The notes under the pieces were generated by a model. It did no database searches, was not told the DNA's origin, and was given only the letters and a program-made list of their open reading frames with translations. Shown here in pieces: positions 51,008-60,127 of a stretch of 64,000 nt of DNA. Each line of letters begins with the position of its first letter. Positions within the stretch are counted from its first letter, which is position 1. Source of the stretch: Heliomarina sp018223035 (lineage in GTDB: Bacteria; Pseudomonadota; Alphaproteobacteria; Rhodobacterales; Rhodobacteraceae); assembly GCA_018223035.1 (NCBI GenBank), contig JAAEZD010000007.1, forward strand, positions 62,001-126,000, read 5' to 3'. The position numbers and the translations under genes are program-made.

Positions 51008-53503
51008 ATGTCCCGCACCATCTCTTTTCCGGTCAACAATCTGAGCTGCGCCTCCTGTGTGGGGCGGGCGGAAAAGGCCATCAGCAGCGCTCCGGGCGTC
51101 ACCGGTGCCTCGGTTAACCTTGCCAATGCGCGGGCGAATGTAGAACTGGATGACAATGCCAGCCTGACGCCCGTCACCGAAGCGCTGGAAAAGGCCGGAT
51201 ACCCGGCGGCGACGGCTCAAACCCGGCTCGAGATTGCGAACATGTCCTGCGCCTCCTGCGTCGGGCGGGTCGAAAAGGCGCTGGCCGCTGTGCCGGGTGT
51301 TACGTCGGCCAAGGTCAACCTCGTGACCGGGCAGGCCGAGGTCACCCATATCGACAGCGCGGGCATCCCAGAAGCTCTCACAAGCGCCGCCACCGGCGTG
51401 GGCTATCCCGGATTGGTCATCGCTCCGGACCAGCCGCACAAAACTGACAGGAAACAGGATGAATACCGCGATCTGCGCCGCGATACCCTTATCGCGGCCA
51501 TTCTCACCGCGCCTGTTTTCGTTCTGGGCATGGGGCCGCATGTCATCCCTGCGCTGCACCACTGGCTGGGGCAGGGCACGGCACGCGACATCAGCTGGAT
51601 CATCCAGTTAGTTCTGACCACCGCAGTTCTGATCGGACCGGGACGGCGCTTTTTCCGCCACGGCGTACCGGCTCTCCTACGCGGCGCGCCGGAAATGAAC
51701 GCGCTTGTCGCGCTCGGCACCTCTGCCGCATGGGGCTATTCGACCCTCGCGCTCTTTGCTCCGCAGCTTTTTCCCATGGGCACGCGCGCCGTCTATTTCG
51801 AGGCCGCCGCCGTCATCGTCACCCTGATCCTGCTCGGCCGTACGCTCGAGGCCCGCGCCAAGGGCCGCACCGGCGAAGCGGTCGAACGCCTGATCGGGCT
51901 GCAACCGCAGCACGCCACGGTCGAACGCGACGGCGCGCAGGTCGAACTCCCGCTCGCCGAGGTCCGCAAGGGTGACCTCATTCTCGTGCGTCCCGGTGAA
52001 AGGATCGCGGTCGACGGCACGGTGAGCGAGGGCCGCTCCTTTGTCGATGAAAGCATGATCACCGGCGAACCGGTCCCGGTGGAAAAGACCGCCGGTTCCG
52101 ATGTGGTTGGCGGTACGCTCAACGGCAGCGGCGCTTTCAGTTTCCGGGCCAGCGCGGTCGGTGCCGATACGGTTCTCGCCCGGATCGTGCAGATGGTGGA
52201 AACCGCTCAAGGAGCGAAACTGCCGATCCAGAGCCTTGTCGACAAGGTCACCGGCATCTTCGTGCCCATCGTGATGACCCTCGCGGCGATCACCGCCGCT
52301 GTCTGGTTCTTCTTCGGACCTGACCCCGCACTCAACCTCGCGCTGGTTTCCGGTGTTTCCGTGCTGATCATCGCCTGTCCCTGCGCGATGGGTCTGGCGA
52401 CGCCGACTTCGATCATGGTCGGCACCGGTCGCGCCGCCGAACTCGGCGTTTTGTTTCGCAAGGGCGAGGCGCTGCAAACCCTGCGCGAGGCCCGCGTCAT
52501 CGCGCTCGACAAGACCGGCACGCTGACCCGGGGTCGTCCAGAGCTGACCACGCTGCACACCGCGCAGGGCTGGGACGAGGATAAGGTGCTGGCCCTTGCG
52601 GCCGCCGTCGAATCCCGCTCCGAACACCCGATTGCGGGCGCGATCCTCCGCGCGGCCAAGTCCCGCGGCCTGACCTTGCCCAACCCCGAAAGCTTTCAGT
52701 CCCACACCGGCATGGGCGCGGAGGCCCAAATCGACGCGCAGCGCATCCTCGTTGGCGCCGACCGGTTCATGAGCGCGCAAAAGATCGCTCTGGGCGATCT
52801 GGCGGGCGAAGGGGCCAAGCTTGCCTCGACCGGGGCGACCCCGCTCTACGTGGCGGTCGATGGCTGGGCCGTCGCCGCCATCGGCGTGTCCGACCCGATC
52901 AAACCCGGAACGCCTTCCGCGCTCGACGCCCTGCGCGCCCGTGGCTTTGAAATCGCGATGATCACCGGCGACAATGCCATGACCGCCCGCGCCATCGCCA
53001 ACCAGCTCGGCATCGACGAGGTCATCAGCGAAACCACCCCCGAAACCAAGGTCGCCGCCGTCAAATCACTGCGCGAGGAACACGGGCCGGTCGCCTTTGT
53101 CGGCGACGGGATCAACGACGCCCCGGTGCTGGCCGAGGCCGATACCGGCCTTGCCATCGGCACCGGCACGGATGTCGCCATCGAGGCCGCCGACGTGGTG
53201 CTGATGTCCGGCGATCTGGCCGGTCTGGTCAACGCGGTGACGGTGAGCCAGTCGACCATGCGCAACATCAGCCAGAACCTGTTCTGGGCCTTTGCCTATA
53301 ACGCCGCGCTGATCCCGGTGGCCGCAGGCGTCTTCTACCCGATCTGGGGCAGCCTGCTTTCGCCGATGCTGGCCTCGGGCGCGATGGCCCTCTCCTCGTT
53401 CTTCGTGGTGAGCAACGCCCTGCGCCTGCGCCGCATCCAGCCGGCGCTGCGAGAAGACGACACGAGTGTGGCAGACCGGATGATCCCGGTCCCCGGTGAA
53501 TAA
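51008..53503 (+). CDS. copA: Copper-exporting P1B-type ATPase
   Basis: Pumps Cu(I) out of the cytoplasm. The 831-residue protein begins with two heavy-metal-associated domains, each with CASC (Cys14/Cys17 and Cys81/Cys84). The transmembrane metal site is the CPC at 457-459 (IIACPCAMGLATP), the phosphorylated Asp501 lies in DKTGTLTRG, the HP motif is SEHPIAGAIL and the hinge GDGINDAPVLAEADTG. TGE in MITGEPVPVEK marks the actuator domain. GGGGG lies near the ATG. The CueR-type promoter upstream and cueR 12 bp downstream make a self-contained copper-response operon. Confidence 0.97.
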   Translation: MSRTISFPVNNLSCASCVGRAEKAISSAPGVTGASVNLANARANVELDDNASLTPVTEALEKAGYPAATAQTRLEIANMSCASCVGRVEKALAAVPGVTSAKVNLVTGQAEVTHIDSAGIPEALTSAATGVGYPGLVIAPDQPHKTDRKQDEYRDLRRDTLIAAILTAPVFVLGMGPHVIPALHHWLGQGTARDISWIIQLVLTTAVLIGPGRRFFRHGVPALLRGAPEMNALVALGTSAAWGYSTLALFAPQLFPMGTRAVYFEAAAVIVTLILLGRTLEARAKGRTGEAVERLIGLQPQHATVERDGAQVELPLAEVRKGDLILVRPGERIAVDGTVSEGRSFVDESMITGEPVPVEKTAGSDVVGGTLNGSGAFSFRASAVGADTVLARIVQMVETAQGAKLPIQSLVDKVTGIFVPIVMTLAAITAAVWFFFGPDPALNLALVSGVSVLIIACPCAMGLATPTSIMVGTGRAAELGVLFRKGEALQTLREARVIALDKTGTLTRGRPELTTLHTAQGWDEDKVLALAAAVESRSEHPIAGAILRAAKSRGLTLPNPESFQSHTGMGAEAQIDAQRILVGADRFMSAQKIALGDLAGEGAKLASTGATPLYVAVDGWAVAAIGVSDPIKPGTPSALDALRARGFEIAMITGDNAMTARAIANQLGIDEVISETTPETKVAAVKSLREEHGPVAFVGDGINDAPVLAEADTGLAIGTGTDVAIEAADVVLMSGDLAGLVNAVTVSQSTMRNISQNLFWAFAYNAALIPVAAGVFYPIWGSLLSPMLASGAMALSSFFVVSNALRLRRIQPALREDDTSVADRMIPVPGE

Positions 53504-53515
53504 AGGAGAAAGCTC

Positions 53516-53914
53516 ATGAATATCGGAGACGTCGCCGCCCGGTCCGGCCTTCCGGCCAAAACCATCCGCTATTACGAGGATATCGGCCTCGTCCGTCCGC
53601 AGCGTGACCCGAACGGCTACCGCGCCTTTCGCGAACAGGACCTGCACAAGCTGGCCTTTCTGGGCCGGGCGCGTGGGTTGGGGTTTTCTATCGAGGATTG
53701 CCGCAACCTGCTGCACCTCTACGAAGACGAAACCCGCACCAGCGCCGAGGTCAAGGACATCGCCCAGCACCATCTTGACGAGATTGACGCGAAAATCGCC
53801 AATCTGCGCGAGATGCGCGATACCCTGTCCGATCTGGTGCGATGCTGTGCGGGTGACGACCGGCCCGATTGCCCCATCCTTGAATCACTCGGCTCAGCGC
53901 CGGAGACAAATTAA
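53516..53914 (+). CDS. cueR: CueR, MerR-family copper-responsive activator
   Basis: Cu(I)-sensing activator of 132 residues. The MerR helix-turn-helix (MNIGDVAARSGLPAKTIRYY, then EDIGLVRP) is followed by a dimerisation helix. The C-terminal metal loop CCAGDDRPDCPIL keeps the two cysteines seven residues apart as in CueR. A strong AAGGAG precedes the ATG, 12 bp after copA, so copA-cueR form one transcript under the 19-bp-spacer promoter and the activator is presumably autoregulated. Its stop abuts the stop of the convergent XRE gene. Confidence 0.95.
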   Translation: MNIGDVAARSGLPAKTIRYYEDIGLVRPQRDPNGYRAFREQDLHKLAFLGRARGLGFSIEDCRNLLHLYEDETRTSAEVKDIAQHHLDEIDAKIANLREMRDTLSDLVRCCAGDDRPDCPILESLGSAPETN

Positions 53915-54514
53915 TCAGGCGGTGCAAACCACCAGAATGCGCGCATCCTCATCTCCGTTCGACGCATAAAGATGGCCACGCGCGCTGTCGAAATAGATGC
54001 TGTCCCCGGCTTCTAGCCGCACAGGCTCTCGCCCTTCCAGATGCACCGTCACCGCACCTTCCATCACCGTCAGGAATTCCTGACCGGGATGGCGCACAAA
54101 CTCCTCGAATTCGTGCAATTCGCGCGCCTTGAGCGTGCCCATCATTGGCAGCATCGACTTGTTCCAGACCTCGGGGAACAGCATCTCATAGACGTAATGC
54201 GTGGTCTCCTGACGCTCGAACTCGCCCTTTCGGGCAACGGCAAAGCTTCCTTTGGCAAAGCTCTCCCCGGAATCGGAAAAGAAGGCCGACATGTCGACGC
54301 CAAGGCCCGCGGCCAGAGATGACAGGCGGTCATAGGTCAGGGCGATAACCCCCCGTTCCGCCTTGGAAATCGTTGAAATCGCAAGGCCCGAACGCTCGGC
54401 CAGTTCGGCCAAGGTCCAGCCTTTTTCTATACGGAGCTGCCGCGCGCGATGCCCAAAAGCTTCGCGTTCGCCAATTTCCTGAGCATTGCTCGAAGGTTGC
54501 GCGGTCATTGTCAT
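53915..54514 (-). CDS. XRE-family regulator with cupin sensor domain
   Basis: Regulator of about 199 residues: N-terminal helix-turn-helix (ARQLRIEKGWTLAELAERSG, then LAISTISKAERG) and C-terminal cupin (RHPGQEFLTVMEGAVTVHLE; LEAGDSIYFDSARGHLYASN). Such XRE-cupin proteins are usually local repressors of amine or amino-acid catabolic operons. It is divergent from the operon at 54638 and the gap has two 16-bp palindromes. The start could be ATG 54514, ATG 54508 or GTG 54520; the first is used here. A frame extending to 54997 covers the neighbouring gene and is not real. Confidence 0.9.
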   Translation of the reverse strand: MTMTAQPSSNAQEIGEREAFGHRARQLRIEKGWTLAELAERSGLAISTISKAERGVIALTYDRLSSLAAGLGVDMSAFFSDSGESFAKGSFAVARKGEFERQETTHYVYEMLFPEVWNKSMLPMMGTLKARELHEFEEFVRHPGQEFLTVMEGAVTVHLEGREPVRLEAGDSIYFDSARGHLYASNGDEDARILVVCTA

Positions 54515-54555
54515 GGACACATGATAAGTCCGAACGCCCGCCACGCCAAGCGCGA

Positions 54556-54594
54556 TTTTCCAATGAGAAAATTTACTCTTTTCCAATTGGAAAA
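54556..54594. promoter_or_regulatory. Paired palindromic operators for the XRE-cupin regulator
   Basis: TTTTCCAATTGGAAAA (54579-54594) is a perfect 16-bp palindrome. An imperfect copy, TTTTCCAATGAGAAAA, lies at 54556-54571, with centres 23 bp apart. They lie between the divergent XRE-cupin gene and the catabolic operon, the expected place for its operator. Confidence 0.8.
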
Positions 54595-54637
54595 CGGGTG
54601 CTAGCCTCCGAGTCGAACTAGATCCGCTGGGGGACCG

Positions 54638-55771
54638 ATGGCGCAGGCAGAGACCCGATTTGATTGCATCGTGATCGGTGCCGGTATTGCCGGGGCTTCC
54701 GTGGCCGCCGAGCTTGCCCCACATCAAAAGGTGCTGCTGCTCGAACGCGAAAGCCAGCCGGGATACCATACTACCGGGCGCTCCGCTGCACTCTTCACCG
54801 AAACTTACGGCCCGCCTGTGATCCGCGCCCTGTCGCGCGCTTCCGCCGGGTTCTTCCACGACCCGCAAAGCGGTTTTCTCGACCATCCGCTGCTGCACCC
54901 GCGCGACGTGATCTTTATCGCGCGCGACGATCAGGGCGACAGTCTTGCGCATATGCAGGACGAACTCGGCGATGCCGTTACCCGGATCTCCGCACATGCG
55001 GTCGCCGATGCCCTGCCACTGATCCGTCCCGGTTATGCATGCGCTGGCCTACTGGACAAGAGCGCGGCCGACATCGATGTGAACGGGCTGCACCAGCACT
55101 ATCTCAAAACCTTCCGTGCAGCCGGTGGTGTCGTCGAGACCCGCGCCGAGGTTCTGGGCCTGTCCAGCGGTCCCGACTGGGAGGTCTCGACCAGCAAAGG
55201 CAGCTTTCACGCGCCTGTCGTCGTGAATGCCGCCGGGGCATGGGCCGATGAAATCGCCAAGCTCGCCGGACTTTCCCCCGCCGGGCTGGTCCCAAAGCGC
55301 CGCACCGCGCTGATCGTCTCGGCGCCTTCGGGCATTAATCCGGATCCTTGGCCGATGACCGTGGACGTGGACGAAGAATTCTATGTCAAACCCGATGCGG
55401 GCAAGCTTCTGATCTCGCCCGCCGACGCTACACCCTCGGCGCCCTGCGATGCGCAACCGGACGAAATGGACGTTGCCATCTGCATCGACCGCATCGAAAC
55501 TGCCTTCGACCTGCAGATCCGCCGTATCGAGTCGAAATGGGCCGGGCTGCGCAGTTTCCTGCCCGATGGCGACCCGATGGCCTGCTATGATCCGGCGGCA
55601 ACGGGCTTTTTCTGGCTCGCGGGGCAGGGCGGATACGGCATCCAGTCGGCCCCCGCGCTAGGCCGCACCGCCGCCGCGCTTGTGATGGGGCGGCCGGTCC
55701 CCGAAGACATCGCGCGCGAGGGCGTGACCGAGCAAAGCCTCACCCGCACCCGTGCAGGAATGGCCGCATGA
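54638..55771 (+). CDS. FAD-dependent amine/D-amino acid oxidoreductase (DAO family)
   Basis: Flavoenzyme of 377 residues. The dinucleotide-binding motif CIVIGAGIAGASVAAEL is at the N-terminus, the ATG-like motif VVNAAGAWADEIAKLAG in the middle, and the C-terminal FAD contact FFWLAGQGGYGIQSAPALGR. The motif GYHTTGRSAALFTE near residue 45 is typical of the DadA/glycine oxidase-like group. Expected chemistry is oxidation of a C-N bond to an imine. First gene of the operon, under the XRE-type palindromes; overlaps the TRAP gene as ATGA. Confidence 0.88.
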   Translation: MAQAETRFDCIVIGAGIAGASVAAELAPHQKVLLLERESQPGYHTTGRSAALFTETYGPPVIRALSRASAGFFHDPQSGFLDHPLLHPRDVIFIARDDQGDSLAHMQDELGDAVTRISAHAVADALPLIRPGYACAGLLDKSAADIDVNGLHQHYLKTFRAAGGVVETRAEVLGLSSGPDWEVSTSKGSFHAPVVVNAAGAWADEIAKLAGLSPAGLVPKRRTALIVSAPSGINPDPWPMTVDVDEEFYVKPDAGKLLISPADATPSAPCDAQPDEMDVAICIDRIETAFDLQIRRIESKWAGLRSFLPDGDPMACYDPAATGFFWLAGQGGYGIQSAPALGRTAAALVMGRPVPEDIAREGVTEQSLTRTRAGMAA

Positions 55772-57054
55772 TCGCCCTTGTCCCCGTCGCTGCTCTCGTC
55801 TTGCTCGCTTCGGGGCTGGCCATCGCCTATGTGATCGGCGGTGCCACGGTTCTGGCCTATTTCGCGACCGATCACTCTCGTTATCTCGCCATCCTGCCGC
55901 AGCAGATCTTCTCCAAGATCGACGTTTTCGCACTCATGTCCATGCCGCTCTTCATCCTTGCCGGAGAGCTGATGAACCGGGGCGGCATCACCAGCGCGCT
56001 GATCAATTTCTCCATGGCGCTGGTTGGACGCCTGCGGGGCGGTCTGGGGCATGTAAATATCCTCACCAGTGTCTTCTTTGCCGGTATTTCTGGCTCGGCC
56101 GTTGCCGATGCGGCGGCGCTGTCGAATACGCTGGTCCCGGAAATGACCAAGCGGGGCTATTCGCTGACCTATGCCAGCGCTGTCACCGCCGCTTCCTCTA
56201 TCATCGGACCCATCGTTCCGCCCTCGATCATCCTGATCTTTTACGGCGCGCTTATGGGCACTTCTGTTACGGCGCTGTTCCTTGCCGGGATCATTCCGGG
56301 CCTGCTGCTCGCCGCTGTACTGATCGTGATGAACGCGGGCTATGCCTCGGCACAGGATCACCCCCGCGTCGCGCGCGAGGACCTGCCGCCGCTTTTGCCG
56401 ACGCTGATCAAATCCTTGCCCGCCCTCGCGCTGCCGATCATCATCCTCGGCGGCATCGTGCTTGGCTGGATGACCCCGACCGAGGCCGCCGCCGTCGCCG
56501 TAGTGGTCGCGCTTTTCGCGGGCTGGTTCTATGACGGCCTCACCCGCGCCTCGATCGTCGAGGGGTTGCAGCGCACGGCGATGCTCTCGGGCTCGATCTT
56601 CATCATCATCAGTGCGGTCTCCGCGCTGGGCCATCTCGGTGCGCTTGAACGCATCCCCGAGGCGATCTCGGACACCGTCACCTCGCTCGGCCTCGGCCCG
56701 GTCGGATACCTCCTGCTGATGAACCTGATCTTCATCGTCGCGGGCATGGTCATGGACATCCCCGTCGCGCTGGCGCTGCTTGTGCCGCTGCTTGCGCCCG
56801 TCGCGCTGGCGCAGGGCGCGGATCCGGTTCACCTTGGCATCGTCATCTGCTTCAACCTCTGCATCGGGCTGATCTCGCCGCCGATGGGGGGCTGCCTGCT
56901 GGTGGTCTCGACCGTCACAGGCGTGAACTACTGGAAGCTTGCCCGCGCCACCTTGCCCTTTGTCTTTGCCGAACTGCTGGTGCTCGGGCTGCTGATCGCT
57001 TTCCCGAAAATCAGCCTCTGGCTGCCGCAAGCCTTTGGTTTGGCTGGAGGATAG
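55768..57054 (+). CDS. TRAP transporter large membrane subunit (DctM type)
   Basis: Ion-coupled subunit of 428 residues with about 12 hydrophobic segments. Signatures include MSMPLFILAGELMNRGGITS, FFAGISGSAVADAAALSNTL, IGPIVPPSIILIFYGALMG, MTPTEAAAVAVVVALF and GLISPPMGGCLLVVSTV. It overlaps the flavin oxidase gene by four bases. Unusually, it precedes the receptor and small-subunit genes instead of ending the TRAP set. Confidence 0.92.
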   Translation: MIALVPVAALVLLASGLAIAYVIGGATVLAYFATDHSRYLAILPQQIFSKIDVFALMSMPLFILAGELMNRGGITSALINFSMALVGRLRGGLGHVNILTSVFFAGISGSAVADAAALSNTLVPEMTKRGYSLTYASAVTAASSIIGPIVPPSIILIFYGALMGTSVTALFLAGIIPGLLLAAVLIVMNAGYASAQDHPRVAREDLPPLLPTLIKSLPALALPIIILGGIVLGWMTPTEAAAVAVVVALFAGWFYDGLTRASIVEGLQRTAMLSGSIFIIISAVSALGHLGALERIPEAISDTVTSLGLGPVGYLLLMNLIFIVAGMVMDIPVALALLVPLLAPVALAQGADPVHLGIVICFNLCIGLISPPMGGCLLVVSTVTGVNYWKLARATLPFVFAELLVLGLLIAFPKISLWLPQAFGLAGG

Positions 57055-57132
57055 AAATCATAAATCGAATTTACCGCTCACGATAATAAAACCAACAAAG
57101 CGAAAAACGTATCAACAGAGGAGTTCAACCCA

Positions 57133-58113
57133 ATGAAAAAACGCACCTTTCTGAAAGCCACTGTCATGGCCGCCGCCATGGCCTTTGCCGCGCAGGCAGC
57201 GCAGGCCGAAATCAAGATCGCCCTCGACAGCCCGCCGGATCTCGAGGGTTCGGGCAGCTATGTCTGGGCCCATACCTTTGGCGAATACCTCAAGGAACAC
57301 GGGCTTGAGGCCGAAGAATACCAGCGCGGCGCGCTGGGCGGCGACGACGAACTCTTCGACCAGATCAGCCAGGGCCTGCTCGAAGTTTCCATGTCCCCGC
57401 TGAACATCGTCGGCTCGATCGACAACACCATCTACGGCCTGCGTCTGCCCTATTTCTTCGAAGACATGGCACAGGTGGACAAGGCGCTGGAAGAAGGCGG
57501 AATGCTCGCCAAGATAAACGAGGCGACAACCCCCGAAGGCGTCCGCGTTCTGGCTGTCGATACGGTCGGCCAGTCATCGGGCATTTTCAACACCAAGAAG
57601 CCGGTGAAATCGGTCGCGGACATGGAAGGCCTGCGGATGCGCGCCCTCGATGAATCCCAGATCGACCTCTACAAGGCGTGGGGCGCGGATGGCACCATCG
57701 TCAGCTGGGCCGAAGTGCCGAACGCGCTGCAAACCGGCGTTGCCGATGGCTACATGAACCCCGCCTTCGTGCCGCTGCTGTTCGGCCACACCGACTTCAT
57801 CAAGTTCTTTACCGACGCCGCTGTCACGCCTTCGCTGCGGATCGCAATTGCCTCCGAGGACTGGTATCAGGGTCTCTCGGACGAGGACCGGGCCATCGTC
57901 GATGACGCGGTCGCCGCTGCAAACAAGGCCAACCGTGACTGGCTAGGCACGCAGGACAAGGTGATCGACCAGCTCAAGGAAGCAGGTGTTCAGGTCGAAA
58001 CCCTCGATCAGGCCGCACGCGAAGAATTCCGCGCCGCCTCAGGCCCCGCCTATGAAAGCGAACTGCTGAGCAAAGAGCAGATCGCTGAATGGGAAAAGGC
58101 GATGGGTAAATAA
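57133..58113 (+). CDS. TRAP transporter periplasmic binding protein (DctP family)
   Basis: Receptor of 326 residues. The signal peptide (RTFLKATVMAAAMAFAAQAA) is followed by the DctP fold: SGSYVWAHTFGEYLKEHGLE at the start, SVADMEGLRMRALDESQIDL with the conserved ligand-binding Arg, and SWAEVPNALQTGVADGYMNP. AGAGGAG precedes the ATG within an AT-rich 78-bp gap that may allow separate expression. The ligand probably has a carboxylate, as for most DctP proteins; it is otherwise unknown. Confidence 0.9.
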   Translation: MKKRTFLKATVMAAAMAFAAQAAQAEIKIALDSPPDLEGSGSYVWAHTFGEYLKEHGLEAEEYQRGALGGDDELFDQISQGLLEVSMSPLNIVGSIDNTIYGLRLPYFFEDMAQVDKALEEGGMLAKINEATTPEGVRVLAVDTVGQSSGIFNTKKPVKSVADMEGLRMRALDESQIDLYKAWGADGTIVSWAEVPNALQTGVADGYMNPAFVPLLFGHTDFIKFFTDAAVTPSLRIAIASEDWYQGLSDEDRAIVDDAVAAANKANRDWLGTQDKVIDQLKEAGVQVETLDQAAREEFRAASGPAYESELLSKEQIAEWEKAMGK

Positions 58114-58117
58114 TCCG

Positions 58118-58672
58118 TTGCGGACGCTGGCCCTTTCCCTCGACCGGCTGTCCGCAGCCCTGAACAGGATCGCGCTCTGGGGCGCGGTCCTGGCTGTGCT
58201 GGTGATGATCTATGCCGCAGGCTGGCAGGTCGTTGCCCGCTACGTGCTGGACTCTCCGCCAATCTGGACCGAGGAACTTGCCCGCCGGGCGATGGTCTGG
58301 GCCGGTATGCTCGGCGCGTCCTGCGCCTTTCGCGCCAAGGCGGACCCGACGCTGTTTCCCGACATGCAGCTCAAGACCGGCGCTTTCGGCGTCGTGCTCA
58401 CCCTGATCCGGATGGTCGGCGTGCTGCTCTTCGCGATCCCAGTCATCTGGTTTTCGATCTTCGACGGGCGCATGAACCCGCTGCGCGGTTTCCTTGGCCG
58501 GTCCCTGAACCGAAGCGCCGAGATGCTCGACGTGTCGATGATCTGGTTCACCATGGCCGTGCCGCTCGCCTTCGTTCTGATCGTGATCCATTGCCTCGCG
58601 CTTACATTTATGCGGCTGACCGATACGGCTGCCGCACCCGCCGTCCAGGCGACCCCCGCAACCAAGGTTTAA
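58118..58672 (+). CDS. TRAP transporter small membrane subunit (DctQ type)
   Basis: Membrane subunit of 184 residues with four hydrophobic segments (IALWGAVLAVLVMIYAAGWQ; MVWAGMLGASCAF; MVGVLLFAIPVIWFSIF; MIWFTMAVPLAFVLIVIHCL). PPIWTEELARRAMVWAGMLG is characteristic of DctQ. The likely start is a TTG at 58118, four bases after the receptor stop, with only a weak ribosome binding site. The M81 gene begins three bases after its stop. Confidence 0.85.
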   Translation: MRTLALSLDRLSAALNRIALWGAVLAVLVMIYAAGWQVVARYVLDSPPIWTEELARRAMVWAGMLGASCAFRAKADPTLFPDMQLKTGAFGVVLTLIRMVGVLLFAIPVIWFSIFDGRMNPLRGFLGRSLNRSAEMLDVSMIWFTMAVPLAFVLIVIHCLALTFMRLTDTAAAPAVQATPATKV

Positions 58673-58675
58673 GAC

Positions 58676-60127
58676 ATGAAACTCTTCATCGCCGGTCTCA
58701 GCACCGAGACCAATTCCTTTTCCCCGATCCCGACCGGCATGGCGAGCTTTGTCGAAGGCTCGATCCATCACGGCAACGCGACGCAGGACGTCCAGCACTA
58801 CTGGACCGGCCCGATGTTCATCTGGCGCGAGCGGGCCGAGGAACTGGGCTGGGACGTCGTCGAAAGCCTCTCTGCCCATGCGCAGCCCTCCGGCCTGACG
58901 GTGAAATCCGTTTACGAAGGGTTCCGCGATGAAATCGTCGAGGATCTGAAAAAGGCAGGCGGTGCCGACGTGATCCTGCTCGCCTTGCACGGCGCGATGA
59001 TCGCCGATGGCTATGACGATTGCGAAGGCGACCTGATCGCCCATCTGCGCGAGGTCGCGCCCGATGCCGTGATCGGCGGGCTGCTCGACCCGCATTGCTT
59101 CCTCACCGACCTGATGATGGAAAAGGCCACGCTGCTGGTGGCGTTCAAGGAATACCCCCATGTGGACGTGCCGGAACGCGCCGAGGACCTGTTCCGCCTT
59201 GCCCGTGACGCGGCCGAGGGCAAGACCAACCCGGTCATGCGCGACTTTGACTGCAAGATGATCCTCGCCATGCCGACGCCCTCCGGCCCGATGCGCAAAT
59301 ACGTTGACGAGATGAGCGAACGCGAAGGCAAGGATGGCATCCTATCCCTGTCGCTGGCCCATAGCTTTCCGTGGGGCGATCATCCCCGCGTCGGCGCCCG
59401 TGCACTGGCCATCTGCGACGGCGACACCAATCAGGCGGCGACCGTCGCCCAGCAGCTGGGGCAAAAGCTCTTTGACATGCGGGAAAGCCTGCGTATCGAC
59501 ACGCCCGATATCGACCGCGCGCTCGACATTGCCGAGGCCGAATCCAAGGGTCCCATCGTGCTGGCCGATGTGTCGGACAACGCGGGCGGCGGTGCGCCCT
59601 CGGATGCCACTTTCCTGCTCCGCGCGATGATCGAACGCGGCATGACGTCGATTGCAACCGGCCTGTTCTACGATCCCGGCGCGGTTCGCATCTGTCAGGA
59701 AGTGGGTGAGGGCGCGACGCTCGATCTGCGCATCGGCGGAAAGTTCGGCCCGATGTCAGGCGACCCGCTCGACCTCACCGTGACGGTCAGGAAATGCTCC
59801 TCGGGACTCACCCAGCGTTTCGGCAAACTGCCCGCGCCGATTGGCAATGCGGTCTGGGTGGAATACAACGGCATCGACATAGTTCTGAATGACGTGCGCA
59901 GCCAGACCTTCCACCCCGAAGCCTTCGAGCAACTGGGCATCGACCTCTCGCAGCGCCGCTATGTCTGTGTGAAATCCTCGAACCACTATCAGGCCGGGTT
60001 CAACCCCATCGCGGCCAAGGTCATTCCCGTGGCCACCCCCGGCGCAATCACGCCGGACTACGCCAATATCCCCTATACCCGCCGCGCCCGCGACTACTGG
60101 CCGGCCGTCGAGGAGCCCTTCGCATGA
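58676..60127 (+). CDS. M81-family metallopeptidase (MlrC/microcystinase C-like)
   Basis: Zinc hydrolase of 483 residues related to MlrC, which cleaves linearised microcystin peptides. The start KLFIAGLSTETNSFSPIPTG and ADVILLALHGAMIADGYDDC fit the family. Probable metal ligands are Asp138 and His140 (GGLLDPHCFL) and His162 (FKEYPHVDVPERAEDLF). The C-terminal domain includes DVSDNAGGGAPSDATFLLRA and CVKSSNHYQAGFNPIA. In free-living marine bacteria the true substrate is presumably a small amide or peptide, not microcystin. It overlaps the alpha/beta hydrolase gene by four bases. Confidence 0.9.
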   Translation: MKLFIAGLSTETNSFSPIPTGMASFVEGSIHHGNATQDVQHYWTGPMFIWRERAEELGWDVVESLSAHAQPSGLTVKSVYEGFRDEIVEDLKKAGGADVILLALHGAMIADGYDDCEGDLIAHLREVAPDAVIGGLLDPHCFLTDLMMEKATLLVAFKEYPHVDVPERAEDLFRLARDAAEGKTNPVMRDFDCKMILAMPTPSGPMRKYVDEMSEREGKDGILSLSLAHSFPWGDHPRVGARALAICDGDTNQAATVAQQLGQKLFDMRESLRIDTPDIDRALDIAEAESKGPIVLADVSDNAGGGAPSDATFLLRAMIERGMTSIATGLFYDPGAVRICQEVGEGATLDLRIGGKFGPMSGDPLDLTVTVRKCSSGLTQRFGKLPAPIGNAVWVEYNGIDIVLNDVRSQTFHPEAFEQLGIDLSQRRYVCVKSSNHYQAGFNPIAAKVIPVATPGAITPDYANIPYTRRARDYWPAVEEPFA

